This document shows positions 1 through 4,819 of a stretch of 5,517 nt of DNA, piece by piece (positions within the stretch are counted from its first letter, which is position 1; each line of letters starts with the position of its first letter). Made by a program: the position numbers and the translations under genes. A model generated the notes under the pieces. It searched no databases. It saw nothing but the letters and a program-made list of their open reading frames with translations, and had not been told where the DNA came from. This stretch comes from Acetatifactor sp. (GTDB lineage: Bacteria; Bacillota; Clostridia; Lachnospirales; Lachnospiraceae). Location: the NCBI GenBank assembly GCA_016303085.1, contig JAEDMI010000167.1, forward strand, positions 1-5,517. Direction: 5' to 3'.

Positions 1-110
1 TGTCCGTCAGCTCTCTTCGCACCTAATCTCTTGGATTCGGAATCTCTACCGTTCTTGGTAGAACCTACTCCCTTCTTATGAGCGAAAAATTGAAGGTTCA
101 TATTCATCAT
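1..110 (-). CDS. rpmA: 50S ribosomal protein L27, N-terminal part (cut by window edge)
   Basis: L27 is a large-subunit ribosomal protein that reaches toward the peptidyl-transferase centre. Only about 36 residues are in the window. They begin [20 protein letters not shown] and continue with the conserved [15 protein letters not shown] stretch, which identifies L27. The residues before A10 form the extra N-terminus seen in Firmicutes L27. In Staphylococcus aureus, Prp removes it between F9 and A10 of a very similar LQFF/A sequence. The start at 110 is preferred over ATGs at 107 and 101. A strong Shine-Dalgarno (AGGAGG, within 116-126, inside the end of prp) lies 8 nt upstream, and this start puts the cleavage site exactly at F9/A10. 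The gene starts 3 nt after the prp stop and is co-transcribed with rplU and prp. The C-terminal part lies off the left edge. Identification is secure; cleavage is inferred from the family. Confidence 0.96.
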   Translation of the reverse strand, partial: MMNMNLQFFAHKKGVGSTKNGRDSESKRLGAKRADG

Positions 111-113
111 GGT

Positions 114-446
114 CTACACCTCCTCGAATTTTACTTGCAAATACTTGTCGCCGTACTCTCTGCTGATGTTTTCCAGAGAAAACACCATGGAATCCATCAA
201 AAAAGACGACTTTTCCTGCAAAGTACTGTCAAAGTCACATCTTAAAAAGCCCTTTTCCTCATTTTGAGTAATCCGAAGCTTTTCACCTGCCAACTCCTCC
301 AGAGAATTGATGGTTCCGATGGTCAGCGCCGAAATTGCTGCACACAGCACATCCGGCTTTCCCTTCTTTGCGTACTCTGCATGTCCCATACAGTGAAATC
401 CTCTGTAGGAACCGTTTTGGTCTTTACAAATCACTACAGTTGTCAT
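114..446 (-). CDS. prp: Ribosomal-processing cysteine protease Prp (YsxB family)
   Basis: Prp is a small cysteine protease that removes the N-terminal extension of ribosomal protein L27, a step shown in S. aureus to be essential. The 110-residue product is normal for the family. The signature is GHA (H22) followed by a short basic loop and DVLCAAIS (C35). H22 and C35 correspond to the catalytic His/Cys pair of known Prp proteins. The start codon overlaps the rplU stop as TAATG, which suggests translational coupling. The end of the gene contains the ribosome-binding site of rpmA, its substrate gene. Nothing is truncated. The family was formerly annotated as DUF464 or YsxB. Family and substrate follow from motif plus gene order; activity is inferred. 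Confidence 0.95.
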   Translation of the reverse strand: MTTVVICKDQNGSYRGFHCMGHAEYAKKGKPDVLCAAISALTIGTINSLEELAGEKLRITQNEEKGFLRCDFDSTLQEKSSFLMDSMVFSLENISREYGDKYLQVKFEEV

Positions 447-751
447 TATGCGTTAATCTTGTCAATCTTAACCTGAGTGTATGCTTGTCTGTGACCGTTC
501 TTCTTGTGGTAACCGGTTTTTCTCTTGTACTTGTATACAATAACCTTCTTACCTCTTCCCTGCTCCATAACGGTAGCTGCAACGGATGCTTTTTCAACAT
601 CTGCGCCAACCTTCAGGGTTCCGTCACTTACTGCGATTACCTGGTCAAAAGTAACAGTAGCACCGGCTTCTGCATCCAGCTTCTCAACCTTGATGATATC
701 GCCTTCAGAAACCTTGTACTGCTTTCCGCCTGTTGCAATAATTGCGTACAT
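446..751 (-). CDS. rplU: 50S ribosomal protein L21
   Basis: L21 is a 23S rRNA-binding protein of the large ribosomal subunit. The 101-residue product is full length. It starts [14 protein letters not shown], the classic L21 N-terminus, and ends with the basic rRNA-binding segment [16 protein letters not shown] followed by VKIDKI. The start at 751 is supported by a near-consensus Shine-Dalgarno AGGAGGT (761-767) with a 9-nt spacer. It is the first gene of the rplU-prp-rpmA operon, has its own promoter and lies behind a structured leader that probably mediates autoregulation. Its TAA stop shares one base with the prp ATG. Confidence 0.98.
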   Translation of the reverse strand: MYAIIATGGKQYKVSEGDIIKVEKLDAEAGATVTFDQVIAVSDGTLKVGADVEKASVAATVMEQGRGKKVIVYKYKRKTGYHKKNGHRQAYTQVKIDKINA

Positions 752-756
752 AAATA

Positions 757-876
757 AGGCACCTCCTATTCATGAGTATCAGCCTGTACAAATCAGGCTC
801 TGCTCATTTTACTCGCTGACTTTGGTGGCTTCCGCTGAAAAAACGGACGCACTTCTACCGAGTCATGCGGCATACT
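757..876 (-). ncRNA. Structured 5' leader of rplU operon, probable L21 leader
   Basis: About 120 nt separate the predicted transcription start (near 875-876) from the rplU ATG, with no ORF of note. On the minus strand I see a clear hairpin at 772-807. ATGAG (807-803) pairs with CTCAT (776-772), and AGCCTG (799-794) pairs with CAGGCT (786-781). The two stems are separated by an internal loop (CAG/GATA) and capped by a 7-nt loop. Upstream, TCCG and CGGA pair around a U-rich loop (about 831-846). TGACT (865-861) can pair with AGTCA (821-817). A conserved L21 leader is known in Firmicutes upstream of rplU-prp-rpmA. Position and folding match that idea, but I could not test the sequence against a covariance model. 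Attenuation is not evident, because no hairpin is directly followed by a U-tract. Confidence 0.7.
761..767 (-). promoter_or_regulatory. Ribosome-binding site of rplU
   Basis: The minus strand reads AGGAGGT, nearly a full complement of the 16S rRNA 3' end, 9 nt before the rplU ATG. It lies 4 nt downstream of the last helix of the leader, so it is open in the simplest fold. The overlapping bases 757-765 are complementary to bases 892-900 in the promoter spacer. Confidence 0.9.
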
Positions 877-881
877 GTAGT

Positions 882-911
882 ATAATAGCATGAGGTGCCT
901 AAAAATGTCAA
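882..911 (-). promoter_or_regulatory. Predicted sigma-A-type promoter of rplU-prp-rpmA
   Basis: The minus strand shows a perfect -35 TTGACA (911-906) and a -10 TATTAT (887-882) separated by 18 bp. The predicted start is near 875-876, about 125 nt before the rplU ATG. The -35 box lies only 6 nt beyond the stop codon of the upstream kinase-like gene. A TATACT at 884-879 would need a 21-bp spacer, so it is the poorer -10 choice. Confidence 0.82.
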
Positions 912-917
912 TAGTTT

Positions 918-1544
918 TTATGCGTTTTTCTTCTCAAAATCTTCAATATACTGGATAATCAGTTTTACCGTTCCTTCAATTCCCAGAACACTGCTGTTGA
1001 TACAGAGATCATAACTGTCCGCACGTCCCCATTTCTTTGAAGAATAATAATTGTAATAACTCTGACGCTGCTTATCCTTTTTGATTATCATGTCCTTAGC
1101 CTTTGCTTCGGTAAGATTATATCTCTCCATGATTCGCTTCGTCTTTGTATCATCGTCGCCAAAAATAAATAGATTTACCACATTTTTGTAATCTGCCAGC
1201 GCATAATCCGCACATCTTCCCACAATAACGCAGGGACCTTCGTCTGCAATCTTTTTAATTGTGTCAAACTGAGCCAGAAATACCTTGTGGCTGATAGGCA
1301 TATCTACAAAGGAAGATGCATTATAGCCAAAGGAATATGTATCCATAACCAGATTGTATAGGAAAGAGTTGGTAGGACGTTCATCATGGTTCTGAATCAT
1401 TTCTTCGCAGAAACCGCTCTCCTTAGCCGCCCTGCTCAATAACTCCTTGTCATAACACTTAATACCGAAATATTCCGCTACCTTTTCACCGATTTCACGA
1501 CCTGCGGAACCAAACTGTCTTCCTATGGTAATTACTGTATTCAT
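918..1544 (-). CDS. Cytidylate kinase-like family P-loop protein
   Basis: The 208-residue product starts MNTVITIGRQFGSAGREIGE. This is the nucleotide-binding loop of the cytidylate kinase-like family (Cytidylate_kin2 type), common in Clostridia. Other family-like segments are VIVGRCADYAL near residues 107-117 and a C-terminal YDLCINSSVLGIEGTV. True Cmk converts CMP/dCMP to the diphosphate with ATP. Here the usual P-loop GKG/GKS lysine position reads GSAGRE, so substrate and even kinase activity are uncertain. No signal peptide or membrane segment is visible, so it is probably cytoplasmic. The start at 1544 is supported by AAAAGGGG (1553-1560) 8 nt upstream. It has its own promoter and is followed within a few bases by the rplU promoter, with no terminator between them. 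It is a single-gene unit, possibly with read-through into rplU. Confidence 0.88.
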   Translation of the reverse strand: MNTVITIGRQFGSAGREIGEKVAEYFGIKCYDKELLSRAAKESGFCEEMIQNHDERPTNSFLYNLVMDTYSFGYNASSFVDMPISHKVFLAQFDTIKKIADEGPCVIVGRCADYALADYKNVVNLFIFGDDDTKTKRIMERYNLTEAKAKDMIIKKDKQRQSYYNYYSSKKWGRADSYDLCINSSVLGIEGTVKLIIQYIEDFEKKNA

Positions 1545-1569
1545 ATTGTCTACCCCTTTTCCGTAAAGT

Positions 1570-1601
1570 ATAAAAGCTTTTCAGTAAATTTATGCTTTTA
1601 T
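1570..1601 (-). repeat. AT-rich inverted repeat at 5' end of kinase-like transcript
   Basis: On the minus strand ATAAAAGC (1601-1594) and GCTTTTAT (1577-1570) form a perfect 8-bp inverted repeat around a 16-nt spacer. It begins almost exactly at the predicted transcription start. It could be a 5' stem-loop protecting the mRNA or an operator-like dyad just downstream of the promoter. It is not a rho-independent terminator: the stem is AT-rich and no U-tract follows. Confidence 0.5.
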
Positions 1602-1609
1602 CTGATTAT

Positions 1610-1638
1610 ATTATACATCATTTCCTGAATTTAGACAA
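1610..1638 (-). promoter_or_regulatory. Predicted sigma-A-type promoter of the cytidylate kinase-like gene
   Basis: The minus strand has a -35 TTGTCT (1638-1633), a 17-bp spacer and a perfect -10 TATAAT (1615-1610). It lies in the 111-bp gap between the rluD stop and the kinase-like gene. The predicted start near 1602-1603 gives a leader of about 58 nt. It would uncouple the kinase-like gene from the upstream string, which has no clear terminator after rluD. Confidence 0.75.
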
Positions 1639-1655
1639 CAAAAAGTATGATAAAG

Positions 1656-2567
1656 TCAATCCAGCACTTCAAGTAAATGTTTAAAGTATTCCGGCAGTGG
1701 AGCGTCCGTCTCAATGTACTCTCCCGTGGACGGATGACGGAATCCCAGTATTTTTGCGTGAAGTGTCTGACCCTGCAACTTGAAAGGACATTTTCTGTTG
1801 GAATAGACCTCGTCTCCCAAAAGCGGATGGCCGATGCTTGCAAGATGCACCCGAATCTGGTGGGTTCTTCCGGTCTCCAAAGCGCATTCAATATAAGTAT
1901 ATTCTTTATAACGCTTCAAAACCTTTACATGGGTTACGGCCCTTTTCCCATTTCTTTCATTCACCGCCATCTTTTTCCGCTCTGTAGGATGTCTGCCGAT
2001 GGGTTTATCTATGGTGTACTCGTCCTCTTTCAGGACTCCGTAACAGATGGCATGATAACGTCTGGTAACGGAATGTTCTTTCAGTTGCTTTGCAATGCAG
2101 TTATGCGCGATATCATTTTTACAGACAATCACTGACCCTGTAGTATCCATATCAATGCGATGTACAATACCGGGGCGCATATAGCCGTTAATTCCCGAAA
2201 GCTCTGACCCACAGTGATACATCAATGCATTAACTAACGTCCCGCTGTAATGGCCTGCCGCGGGGTGAACCACCATACACTTAGGCTTATTCACAACGAT
2301 AATATCCTTATCTTCATACAAAATATCAAGAGGAATATTCTCAGGTTCAATATCCGGCTCAACTGCTTCAGGAAGGAAAAACTCTACCTTATCTTCAGCT
2401 TTTACCCGATAACTTCCCTTTACAATGCTCCCGTTTACCTTCACGTTTTCCTCTTTTATCAGTTTTTGAATAAAGGAGCGCGACAAAGAATCGATAAGCA
2501 TCGCAAGACACTTATCGATTCTCTCCTCTTCCATTTCTTCTGTTATTTCAAAGCAAAACAAATCCAT
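1656..2567 (-). CDS. rluD: RluA/RluD-family RNA pseudouridine synthase
   Basis: This enzyme converts specific uridines in structured RNA, probably 23S rRNA, to pseudouridine. The 303-residue length is normal for the RluD subgroup. An N-terminal S4 RNA-binding domain spans about residues 14-64 (RIDKCLAML...VKVNG). The catalytic domain follows, with the signature GIVHRIDMDTTG at 133-144; D139 is the predicted catalytic aspartate. Other motifs are NKPKCMVVHPA (93-103) and ALETGRTHQIRVHLASIGHPLLGD. The start at 2567 has AGGGA about 7 nt upstream, and the gene begins 14 nt after lspA. The lspA-rluD order is conserved in Firmicutes; the B. subtilis neighbour of lspA is called ylyB. The exact target uridines cannot be read from sequence, so RluD here is a subgroup name rather than a proven specificity. 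Confidence 0.93.
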   Translation of the reverse strand: MDLFCFEITEEMEEERIDKCLAMLIDSLSRSFIQKLIKEENVKVNGSIVKGSYRVKAEDKVEFFLPEAVEPDIEPENIPLDILYEDKDIIVVNKPKCMVVHPAAGHYSGTLVNALMYHCGSELSGINGYMRPGIVHRIDMDTTGSVIVCKNDIAHNCIAKQLKEHSVTRRYHAICYGVLKEDEYTIDKPIGRHPTERKKMAVNERNGKRAVTHVKVLKRYKEYTYIECALETGRTHQIRVHLASIGHPLLGDEVYSNRKCPFKLQGQTLHAKILGFRHPSTGEYIETDAPLPEYFKHLLEVLD

Positions 2568-2581
2568 ATTTTTTCCCTGCG

Positions 2582-3106
2582 CTATTTTACTTCGCGATAC
2601 TTATTCTGTTTAAAACTCAAAAATTCCAAATCCTTCTCTTTGTATACGAAAAGGAACAAAATAAACAATATAATGACAGAGACAACAATGCAACAATCCG
2701 CAAAATTGAAAACCGGGAAATGAATCAATACAAAGGAAATAAAGTCCACCACATAGTCAAACCGGAATCGGTCAATCATATTCCCGATTCCCCCCGCGAT
2801 AATCGCTGCCAGACATACATGCACTATATTAAATTTTTTCTCATCCGGCAGCTTAAACAGGAAAAACAGAATGACCGCCAGAAATACAAAGCCCACAAAT
2901 AAAATGAAAAATTTCTGGTTCTGTAACATACCGAAGGCCGAGCCCCTGTTCTCCAAATAGCTGAGTTCAAGCACTCCGTCCAACAGAACAAAAGCAGGTG
3001 CATCCTTTAAATATTTAATGGCAAGATATTTGGTAAACTGGTCAATTCCAAGCAGAAACGCCGTGATCAGTACATCTGTTAACAACATGAAACCCTTTTT
3101 ACGCAT
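2582..3106 (-). CDS. lspA: Lipoprotein signal peptidase (signal peptidase II)
   Basis: LspA is a membrane aspartyl protease that cleaves signal peptides from lipid-modified prolipoproteins. Four hydrophobic membrane segments are visible. The family motifs are DQFTKYLA, LENRGSAFGML, GGIGNMIDRFRFDYVVDFI and FPVFNFAD. The two catalytic aspartates are those of NMID and FNFAD (D117 and D142 counting from the longest start, D112 and D137 from the start chosen here). A GTG at 3121 and ATGs at 3112 and 3106 are in frame. I chose 3106 because GAAGAGG (3113-3119) lies 6 nt upstream of it, while it would abut the ATG at 3112 and overlap the GTG start. This gives 174 residues and an 8-bp overlap with the end of aroB (ATGCGTAA), implying coupling. 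The C-terminal tail after the last helix is charged and about 20 residues long. Confidence 0.95.
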   Translation of the reverse strand: MRKKGFMLLTDVLITAFLLGIDQFTKYLAIKYLKDAPAFVLLDGVLELSYLENRGSAFGMLQNQKFFILFVGFVFLAVILFFLFKLPDEKKFNIVHVCLAAIIAGGIGNMIDRFRFDYVVDFISFVLIHFPVFNFADCCIVVSVIILFILFLFVYKEKDLEFLSFKQNKYREVK

Positions 3107-4208
3107 GAGCATCCTCTTCACTGAAATTTATTTCATTGATTGCTGCCAAAATCTCCTCGTCAGTCACCGTATTGTCGATAACTGCCTTTCCGATCTTCTT
3201 CAACAGTACAAACTTTATCTTTCCCGACTCCATTTTTTTATCTGATTTTGTCAGGCGGAGAATTTCCTCCGGTTCAATTCCGTCCACGGAAATCGGTAAA
3301 TAAAAGGGAACAAACATATCCCTGATTTCATAATATTCCTCCATGGAAAGCATTTCCCGCTTCCATGAGATATAAGCTGCCGCAACGGCTCCCAGTGCCA
3401 CACACTCTCCGTGAAAAAGTTCAAAATTTTTTGCCTTTTCAATGGCATGTCCTATGGTATGTCCAAAGTTGAGAAGTGCACGTTCTCCCAACTCTGTGGG
3501 GTCCTTTTCCACAACCAGCTTTTTCACGGTACAACTTCTTATCAGCATCTCCTGGAGCACATTTAGGTCACGCTCACAAATCTCATACATATTTTCTATC
3601 AGCCATTCATAAAACAGGGCGTCTTTTATCAGTCCGTGCTTCATTACTTCACCAAAACCCGAGAAAAACTGTCTGTCATCCAGTGTAGTCAATACACTCA
3701 GATTCATGTACACAAGACTGGGCATTTTAAAGGCTCCCACCATATTTTTGTAACCGTCAAAATCCACTCCGGTCTTTCCCCCGATGCTGCTGTCCGCCTG
3801 TGAAAGCAGAGTGGTGGGAACCTGGACAAAGTCAATTCCACGAAGATAGGTTGCTGCCACATATCCTGTGGTATCTCCTACCACGCCTCCGCCTAGTGCC
3901 AGTAGCAAATCTTTTCTGTCAAAGCCTTCCTCTATCAAAAATTTATAAATTTCCCTGACAGTATCAAGATTCTTGCTTTCTTCACCGTGCGGGAACGCAT
4001 ACTTTGATGCCTTCAGGCATTTTCCCTGCAAAATTTCCAACACACTTTTACCGTAAAGTTCATCGACTTTAGAGTCTGTGACAATACAGATTCTTCTGTT
4101 CTCACAGCCAAGGTTTTTCAGTTCGTCCCACAGTTCATCGAAAGACTGAGTGAAAACAATATCATAGCAGGGCTTTTTATTGAATAAAATAGGTAATCTC
4201 TCTGACAT
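3099..4208 (-). CDS. aroB: 3-dehydroquinate synthase
   Basis: AroB carries out the second step of the shikimate pathway, converting DAHP to 3-dehydroquinate with NAD+ and a divalent metal. The 369-residue product is full length. The NAD-binding region holds ALGGGVVGDTTGYVAATYLRG (about 104-124), followed by PTTLLSQADSSIGGKTGVD (131-149). The metal ligands expected for the family are visible as E187 (GFGEVMKHG), H250 (NFGHTIGH) and H266 (FHGECVALG). The start at 4208 is supported by AAGGAG (4217-4222) with an 8-nt spacer. The gene is the only biosynthetic enzyme in a string of division and envelope genes. It is separated from sepF by a hairpin and overlaps lspA. No other aro genes are in the window. 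Confidence 0.97.
   Translation of the reverse strand: MSERLPILFNKKPCYDIVFTQSFDELWDELKNLGCENRRICIVTDSKVDELYGKSVLEILQGKCLKASKYAFPHGEESKNLDTVREIYKFLIEEGFDRKDLLLALGGGVVGDTTGYVAATYLRGIDFVQVPTTLLSQADSSIGGKTGVDFDGYKNMVGAFKMPSLVYMNLSVLTTLDDRQFFSGFGEVMKHGLIKDALFYEWLIENMYEICERDLNVLQEMLIRSCTVKKLVVEKDPTELGERALLNFGHTIGHAIEKAKNFELFHGECVALGAVAAAYISWKREMLSMEEYYEIRDMFVPFYLPISVDGIEPEEILRLTKSDKKMESGKIKFVLLKKIGKAVIDNTVTDEEILAAINEINFSEEDAHA
3113..3119 (-). promoter_or_regulatory. Ribosome-binding site deciding the lspA start
   Basis: GAAGAGG on the minus strand lies inside the last codons of aroB, 6 nt before the ATG at 3106. It argues against the in-frame ATG at 3112, which it touches, and against the GTG at 3121, which it overlaps. 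Confidence 0.65.
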
Positions 4209-4230
4209 ACTGTTTTCTCCTTAACGAATA

Positions 4231-4255
4231 TGAGAGCCCGCAAGGCAGACTCTCA
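4231..4255. other. Strong hairpin between sepF and aroB
   Basis: Bases 4231-4255 form a near-perfect 11-bp stem with a 3-nt loop: outer TGAGAG/CTCTCA, two G-U wobbles in the minus-strand RNA, and an inner C-G/G-C top. In the transcription direction of the genes it sits 5 nt after the sepF stop, and no U-tract follows. It therefore looks more like an mRNA processing or stability element, or a weak attenuator, than a terminator. On the plus strand it is followed by CGTTTTTAC, so it has the form of a factor-independent terminator for antisense transcription. Confidence 0.6.
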
Positions 4256-4260
4256 CGTTT

Positions 4261-4794
4261 TTACTGATTATTGAGAGGCATCTCGAAGGAACCTCCGAAA
4301 ATATCCTGAAAATCACCGGAAATATCCACACTTGCCGGTGTAATGATGAAGATGTAATGTGAAATTTTCTGAAGATTACCGGAAATAGCAAAGCAGGAAC
4401 CGCTGGTAAAGTCAATAATTCTCTGAGCGATATCTACATCCAATCCCTCCAGATTCAGAACTACAGTCCGGTTCGCAAGAAGCGTCTCGGTAATCTCTCT
4501 TGCATCTTCCACGGACGTGGGCTTAATCACACAAACCTCCATACCGGTGCCGCTTGGAGCTCTCCTTGCGGAAGTCTGTTTAATCGGTGTAATTTTGTTG
4601 CCGGCAGATATCTGTCTTTTTGCACTTCTCTCCTCCGGTTCTTCATCGTCTCTGTTCTTCTGTGCCTGAGACTTGCGCCCGGGAGGCGCAGCTTCTACTT
4701 CTTCATCATCGTCAAGATAATCTTCATCAAAATACTCGTCATCCTCTTCGCCGTTCAGCTTCATGTAATTTAAAAACTTGTCCATTACTCCCAT
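4261..4794 (-). CDS. sepF: Cell division protein SepF
   Basis: SepF is an FtsZ-binding membrane anchor of the Gram-positive division ring. The 177-residue product has the three expected parts. First comes an N-terminal amphipathic, membrane-targeting helix (MGVMDKFLNYMKL). Next is a charged, disordered linker (about 16-84) with a strongly acidic run at 16-34 followed by basic stretches. Last is the compact SepF domain (about 85-160) with VCVIKPTSVEDAREI, VVLNLEGLD, AQRIIDFTSGSCFAISG and ITPASVDIS. The start at 4794 is set by the family-typical MGV.DKF beginning. Its Shine-Dalgarno is odd: GGAAAGG (4807-4813) lies 12 nt away, longer than normal. It follows yggS by 25 nt, the pairing also found in the B. 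subtilis ylmE-sepF cluster. ylmG, ylmH and divIVA are not seen after it; aroB follows instead. Confidence 0.95.
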   Translation of the reverse strand: MGVMDKFLNYMKLNGEEDDEYFDEDYLDDDEEVEAAPPGRKSQAQKNRDDEEPEERSAKRQISAGNKITPIKQTSARRAPSGTGMEVCVIKPTSVEDAREITETLLANRTVVLNLEGLDVDIAQRIIDFTSGSCFAISGNLQKISHYIFIITPASVDISGDFQDIFGGSFEMPLNNQ

Positions 4795-4819
4795 ATTATT
4801 ACCATGCCTTTCCGCTGCC

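Noticed and set aside
335..757. Plus-strand open frame of 140 codons opposite rplU and prp
   Set aside because: It is antisense to two well-identified genes, its product resembles no known family and I see no convincing promoter or ribosome-binding site. Other plus-strand frames (for example 2250-2723, 1677-2135 and 4994-5410) were rejected for the same reason.
831..846. U-rich stretch in the rplU leader as an intrinsic terminator
   Set aside because: The U run lies in the loop of the TCCG/CGGA stem and is not preceded by a strong GC-rich hairpin, so it does not have terminator form.
879..884. TATACT as an alternative -10 of the rplU promoter
   Set aside because: It would need a 21-bp spacer to the TTGACA box. 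TATTAT at 882-887 gives 18 bp.
1570..1655. Possible terminator after rluD
   Set aside because: The only inverted repeat is AT-rich with a 16-nt loop, lacks a U-tract, and lies downstream of a promoter. It fits a 5' leader element better.
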